This document shows positions 60,358-64,000 of a stretch of DNA of 64,000 nt, in pieces (position 1 is the first letter of the stretch; each line of letters begins with the position of its first letter). The stretch covers positions 186,001 through 250,000 of the forward strand of contig JACKBX010000006.1 of the NCBI GenBank assembly GCA_020634375.1, written 5' to 3'. The stretch comes from Ardenticatenaceae bacterium (GTDB lineage Bacteria > Chloroflexota > Anaerolineae > Promineifilales > Promineifilaceae). The translations under genes were made by a program, and so were the position numbers. Below the pieces are notes generated by a model. That model made no database searches, was not told the origin of the DNA, and worked only from the letters and a program-made list of their open reading frames with translations.

Positions 60358-61614
60358 TTAATTGGACGGCCGTGCTTCCAATGTCACATCAATTGTTTGC
60401 TGTTCGCCATCGCGCAGCACGGTGAGGGTCACAGTTTGCCCAACGGTGGTGTCTTGCACGATGTAGGTGAGCAGGTCGTCAAATTCGGCGACGGGTTGGT
60501 CGTCAATGGCGATAATAATATCACCGCCTGCGCTGACTGTCAGGCCGTTGACTTGAACTTCGTGATCGCCGCCTTGCAAATCGCTGTTTGCCGCCGGGCC
60601 GTCTTCAAGGACTTCGGTGATGATGACGCCGCGCTGACCGTTGGGTAAGCTCATCGCTTCAACCATGTCGCTGTCCAGTGTGCCGCCGCGCACGCCAAGC
60701 CAGGGATGTTGGACACGGCCGTTTGCAATCAAATCTGGTACCACCTGACTAATCGTTTTTGCCGGAACAGCATAGCCAATTCCCGAAGAAGCACGCACCG
60801 GCGATTCAATGGCCGTGTTGATGCCGATAACCTCGCCGGACAGGTTCAGCAGTGGGCCGCCAGAATTGCCGGGGTTAATGGCCGCATCTGTTTGAATAAT
60901 GTCGGGAATGGTGAAGCCTACGCCGTTAGCAAAGGTCGTGCCTGCTGGCAGCATACGCCCCAACCCGGAAACAATGCCGGTGGTCATGGAGTTTGCCAGC
61001 CCAAAGGGATTGCCAATGGCAATGACAAACTGCCCAACCTTCAACGCCTCTGAATCACCCACGGGGACGGGTTGCAGCATAGCCGGGTCTGCGTCTTCTA
61101 CCTGGATGACAGCTACGTCAGAGTCCGGGTCTGTGCCTACTAAAGTTGCATCTGCTTCTGTGCCATCCCAAAAGATGACAGTGATGTCTGTGGCATCGGC
61201 GATGACGTGGTTGTTGGTGATGATGTGCCCATCCGTGTCATAAATGAATCCAGACCCTTGCGATTGCTGGGGGATAGCTTGTGGATCGATGGGTAAATCG
61301 GGGAAATTGTCGGGCAGGTCTGGGTGATCTTCTGGCAAGCCGCTCAAGCTGTTGCTGCTGCTGGTCACTTGAATACTAACCACCGAAGGGTTGACGCGCT
61401 CATACAGGTTGATGAGGGTGTCTTGCTCAGACAAGAGCGGATCGGCCACCGGGCCATCAGATTGGATGACTGGGGCGGCAGCGGGGGCTGCTACTTCTTG
61501 GGTTGTGTTGGCTGCTAGTGCGGTGTCGGCAGTGGTGGCAGAAGCACTTGCACTGGTACAAGCGGTCAATGCAAGCAAAATCAGTAAAGTTACAAACAAG
61601 GTCGTTTTTTTCAT
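60358..61614 (-). CDS. HtrA/DegP-like serine protease lipoprotein
   Basis: 418 aa. Lipobox LTAC (Cys19). The trypsin-like domain has triad H136 (TNNHVI), D166 (DSDVAVI) and S251 (NPGNSGGPL), and a C-terminal PDZ domain (about 310-415). It degrades or refolds damaged proteins outside the membrane. The start ATG is preceded by GGAGGTAAC. The linker between lipobox and protease domain (20-70) is Ala/Thr-rich. It is read away from the LysM gene across a 171-bp divergent gap, in which I see no clear promoter. Confidence 0.93.
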   Translation of the reverse strand: MKKTTLFVTLLILLALTACTSASASATTADTALAANTTQEVAAPAAAPVIQSDGPVADPLLSEQDTLINLYERVNPSVVSIQVTSSSNSLSGLPEDHPDLPDNFPDLPIDPQAIPQQSQGSGFIYDTDGHIITNNHVIADATDITVIFWDGTEADATLVGTDPDSDVAVIQVEDADPAMLQPVPVGDSEALKVGQFVIAIGNPFGLANSMTTGIVSGLGRMLPAGTTFANGVGFTIPDIIQTDAAINPGNSGGPLLNLSGEVIGINTAIESPVRASSGIGYAVPAKTISQVVPDLIANGRVQHPWLGVRGGTLDSDMVEAMSLPNGQRGVIITEVLEDGPAANSDLQGGDHEVQVNGLTVSAGGDIIIAIDDQPVAEFDDLLTYIVQDTTVGQTVTLTVLRDGEQQTIDVTLEARPSN

Positions 61615-61785
61615 GTTACCTCCATAGGTACTGTAATTGTGTTATGTTGCCTATTTTCCCCATTTGGGTAAGAAAAAGATAAAGAGAAGGTGATAGCTTG
61701 TTAAAGAACTTTTACGAGCAATTTACCGTTCTTGCTGTTGGGAACTGCTAGACTTGAAAGATAATGACCCGATAGGAGGTTTGGT

Positions 61786-62859
61786 ATGAAGAAAGGTTTG
61801 TTTATTTTGATGGTGGTAGTGTGGTGGGTAACGGCCGTTCCCCTCTTTGCCGATACGACATACACCGTTCAGCCTGGAGACACCCTCAATGCGATTGCGC
61901 AGCGTTACGGCAGCAGCATAACCGCCATTGCGCAAGCTAACAACATCGTCAACCCCAATTTAATTTATGTTGGTCAGGTGCTGACGATTCCCGGAACGGA
62001 GACATCTGCGCCTGTTCCTACGCCCGCCCCACCGGTGCAAACGAGTGGCAGCACCTACACTGTGCAGCCCGGTGACACATTGACACGCATCGCCCTGAAT
62101 TATGGTGTGAGTACACAGGCGCTGGCACTGGCAAATGGCATCAGCAATCTGAACATTATTTACGTGGGGCAAGTATTGGTTATCCCCGGCAGCAGCGTGC
62201 CGGTGAATCCCCCCATAGCCAATCCAACACCTGAACCGCCTGCTGCCCCTACGCCCGTGCCTGCTCCCGCGCCTACCGGCATCAACTTGCTGCCAAACCC
62301 CTCCTTTGAAGGAGGTTGGTACAATCAAAATGGCATTGCAGAATTGCAACTGCCGAATAGCTGGTACTTGGAGTATGTTCAGGGAACGAACCCCTTTGAT
62401 TCTGCCCCCTGGAGTGATTTTGTGCGCCCGGAAACGCGAGTTTTATCTGCCGGCTTTTTGCCACCGCAGGAGCAGCCCCTTTTCATTTGGGATGGACAAT
62501 ATACAGTCAAGATTTTCAAGGGAGCGGGTGCCATTAGCACACGCTTATTGACAAATGTTGCGTTACAACCGGGCACGTATCGGTTTACCATTAATGTGTT
62601 TCCTGACTTGGTAAGCGGTTATGAGAATGGACAGAAGGTTTGGGCTTCTGATCCATTGTCTGGCGAGGTGCGTTTTATTGTCGGTGGGGGAGGTAGCGAT
62701 TGGCTTCTGCCTGCCTTTGGGCAGCGGAACATGTTGACGTATACCTTTACTATTAATAGTGCGCAAACGGTGCAAGTGGGAGTGGCTTTGCGCGGCCGCT
62801 ATGCGCTAGCGAATAATGGTTGGTTTATTGATAATTGGTCGTTGGTGAGCGTACAGTAA
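61786..62859 (+). CDS. Exported double-LysM protein
   Basis: 357 aa. Signal peptide (about 1-22), LysM 1 (YTVQPGDTLNAIAQRYGSSI, about 26-70), LysM 2 (YTVQPGDTLTRIALNYGVST, about 88-132), a Pro-rich linker and a C-terminal beta-sandwich (about 165-357; LLPNPSFEGGW and DNWSL) resembling a CBM-like domain. LysM binds peptidoglycan or chitin-type sugars. The ATG has AGGAGG in front. A cell-wall-attached carbohydrate-binding protein is likely. Confidence 0.88.
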   Translation: MKKGLFILMVVVWWVTAVPLFADTTYTVQPGDTLNAIAQRYGSSITAIAQANNIVNPNLIYVGQVLTIPGTETSAPVPTPAPPVQTSGSTYTVQPGDTLTRIALNYGVSTQALALANGISNLNIIYVGQVLVIPGSSVPVNPPIANPTPEPPAAPTPVPAPAPTGINLLPNPSFEGGWYNQNGIAELQLPNSWYLEYVQGTNPFDSAPWSDFVRPETRVLSAGFLPPQEQPLFIWDGQYTVKIFKGAGAISTRLLTNVALQPGTYRFTINVFPDLVSGYENGQKVWASDPLSGEVRFIVGGGGSDWLLPAFGQRNMLTYTFTINSAQTVQVGVALRGRYALANNGWFIDNWSLVSVQ

Positions 62860-62860
62860 G

Positions 62861-63796
62861 TTACTGGTTGCCGATTACCAATTCTGGGCCAGGCTGCTTT
62901 TTGAAGCGGGTCACGTCACCTGGCGCGATGGCATCCTGGACGCGCTCGATGTGCTGTTGCACACTATTGGGCGGCTCCTCTCCGGGGGTGAAGTAGGCGA
63001 ATTCGGCTGCTTCTGGCCCTGGGGTTAGGGAGCCGCCTGTTATGTCAGCGGTGAAGGTGAAGGTAAGGTGATTCTGCGCGTCGTAGAGATATACGCCGCT
63101 GAGGTGGATGGGGGTGATTTGTAGGCCGGTTTCTTCATGAGTTTCGCGCACGGCCGTTTCCCAGGGTGCTTCATTTTTTAGTGCGCCGCCGCCGGGCAGG
63201 TTCCATACGTCGCGGTCTGTGCGCTTGACCCACAAGACTTGCCCCTGTTCGTTGCGGATGACGGCGAAGGCTCCGGTTTCCCAGTTGGGTGGTGGTTGGT
63301 AGGGAGGACGGCCGTTTCGTGCCAACTGCCAATCTTTGTAGCGGTACACGATGTGCCGCAGCAAAAACCAGGCAACACGTTGCCGCCAACCACGTTTCCG
63401 CGCATACCAGATAGGAGGGCCGCCGCGATGGTGGAATGCGTCTTGAATACGCTGGCGGTGGAAGCCGAGGACTCGATTGGGGAACGGCCGTGTCTTGAAC
63501 CAGCCAACTTGCGGCGACTCCTCAGAAGTCTCGATTTCGCCGCCGCGTTGAATGCAGCGGAACGAAAAGAGCAGCGAGCCATCAGGCTTATCCGGCGAAA
63601 AATAAAGGCCAACCAGCCGTACCGGGTACACAATTAGACCCGTTTCTTCGCGCACTTCGCGGGCGACCCCTTCGTCGGGTAATTCACCCGCTTCCAATGC
63701 GCCGCCTGGCGGCGCCCAGGTGCGCGTGTCATCGCGCTGGATGAGTAGAATTTGTGTGAATTCGTTGAAGATAATGCCCGTAGTACCAATATTCAT
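62861..63796 (-). CDS. Double Nudix hydrolase
   Basis: 311 aa with two Nudix domains. Box 1 starts GGALEAGELPDEGVAREVRE and box 2 GGGALKNEAPWETAVRETHE; both end in EETGL with all catalytic Glu present. A basic linker of about 50 residues (RRGGPPIWYARKRGWRQRV like) joins them. Substrates could be NDP-sugars or oxidised nucleotides. The stop is one base from the LysM stop, tail to tail. Confidence 0.85.
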   Translation of the reverse strand: MNIGTTGIIFNEFTQILLIQRDDTRTWAPPGGALEAGELPDEGVAREVREETGLIVYPVRLVGLYFSPDKPDGSLLFSFRCIQRGGEIETSEESPQVGWFKTRPFPNRVLGFHRQRIQDAFHHRGGPPIWYARKRGWRQRVAWFLLRHIVYRYKDWQLARNGRPPYQPPPNWETGAFAVIRNEQGQVLWVKRTDRDVWNLPGGGALKNEAPWETAVRETHEETGLQITPIHLSGVYLYDAQNHLTFTFTADITGGSLTPGPEAAEFAYFTPGEEPPNSVQQHIERVQDAIAPGDVTRFKKQPGPELVIGNQ

Positions 63797-63805
63797 AAGG
63801 GAACT

Positions 63806-63874
63806 AATTTTTAGCGTGAAACGTGATGCGTGAAACGTGAAACAATTCAGTTGTCACGTTTCACGTTTTACGTT
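63806..63874. repeat. GTGAAACGT-type repeat hairpin
   Basis: GTGAAACGTGATGCGTGAAAC and opposing GTCACGTTTCACGTTTTACG lie between two minus-strand genes. It ends at the amidohydrolase stop. Confidence 0.82.
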
Positions 63875-64000
63875 TCACTTATTGCGTATCATGTCGCGAG
63901 CGATTTCGTTGTGGCGTTGGATGTGGGGTGTGAGGTTTAGGGTGGTCAGATTTCCATTTTCTACTACCACTTTGCCATTGATCACGGAGTAATCTACGTT
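63875..64000 (-). CDS. C-terminus of amidohydrolase, 8-oxoguanine-deaminase-like (partial)
   Basis: 41 codons of a 5'-truncated minus-strand gene. The end VDYSVINGKVVVENGNLTTL then PHIQRHNEIARDMIRNK resembles the C-terminus of TRZ/ATZ-type amidohydrolases such as 8-oxoguanine deaminase. The active site lies outside the window, so the substrate is uncertain. Confidence 0.62.
   Translation of the reverse strand, partial: NVDYSVINGKVVVENGNLTTLNLTPHIQRHNEIARDMIRNK

Overview
The window looks like a piece of a Chloroflexota chromosome, probably a filamentous Anaerolineae- or Ardenticatenia-like lineage. This is an inference from gene content: Chlor_Arch_YYY (DUF2298) and Agl23-type membrane glycosyltransferases, MoxR/DUF58/BatA clusters, lipoproteins with long Thr/Pro linkers, and a GldA/GldFG-like ABC system. 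There are no rRNA or tRNA genes, insertion sequences, CRISPR arrays or phage genes that I can recognise. Coding density is high, and almost all genes are full length.

Layout. 1-17 kb (+): an ABC-2 transporter, a Gln-rich membrane protein, MoxR, DUF58 and BatA/VWA cluster. It is interrupted at 9.7-14.1 kb by a lipoprotein, a 21-bp repeat array with a duplicated helical protein, and an AbrB/C39-peptidase-like pair. 17-24.8 kb: nudC, rfbB, a sugar-dehydrogenase lipoprotein, fabH, a TPR lipoprotein (-), an aminoglycoside-nucleotidyltransferase-like gene (-), a second array (22-bp pitch) and a GyrI-like protein. 24.8-39.4 kb (-): one long probable operon of four very large membrane glycosyltransferase/YYY proteins with an ECF sigma factor and a probable anti-sigma factor inside it. 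39.6-48.4 kb (-): alpha/beta hydrolase, Crp/Fnr regulator, AlaX, GAF/PAS histidine kinase, tsaD, selA and two unknowns. 48.8-52.4 kb (+): an HTH-PocR regulator followed by a sulfide:quinone-oxidoreductase-like protein, DUF1641, TusE/DsrC-like and DsrE-like proteins, probably a persulfide/sulfur-handling operon. 52.6-64 kb: an unlisted 57-aa ORF, then uvrB, a Rieske protein, DUF4340, a GldF-GldG fusion, GldA and HtrA (all -), a LysM protein (+), a double Nudix protein (-) and the 3' end of an amidohydrolase (-).

Three sequence-level signals stand out more than any single gene. (1) The octamer palindrome ACGGCCGT occurs about 120 times by manual count, against about one expected by chance; it behaves like the HIP1 palindrome of cyanobacteria. 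(2) Many spacers are built from short direct repeats of about 6-9 bp arranged as converging arms of a hairpin, in about ten unrelated sequence families. The same elements also sit in frame inside genes, including two near-identical copies in one 1697-codon gene. (3) There are two strictly periodic intergenic arrays. One has 12 units at exactly 21 bp, bracketed by near-perfect hairpins and followed by an unknown duplicated helical protein. The other has 9 CTCASTGAG dyads at exactly 22 bp between divergent genes. These arrays are the best candidates for an undescribed system.
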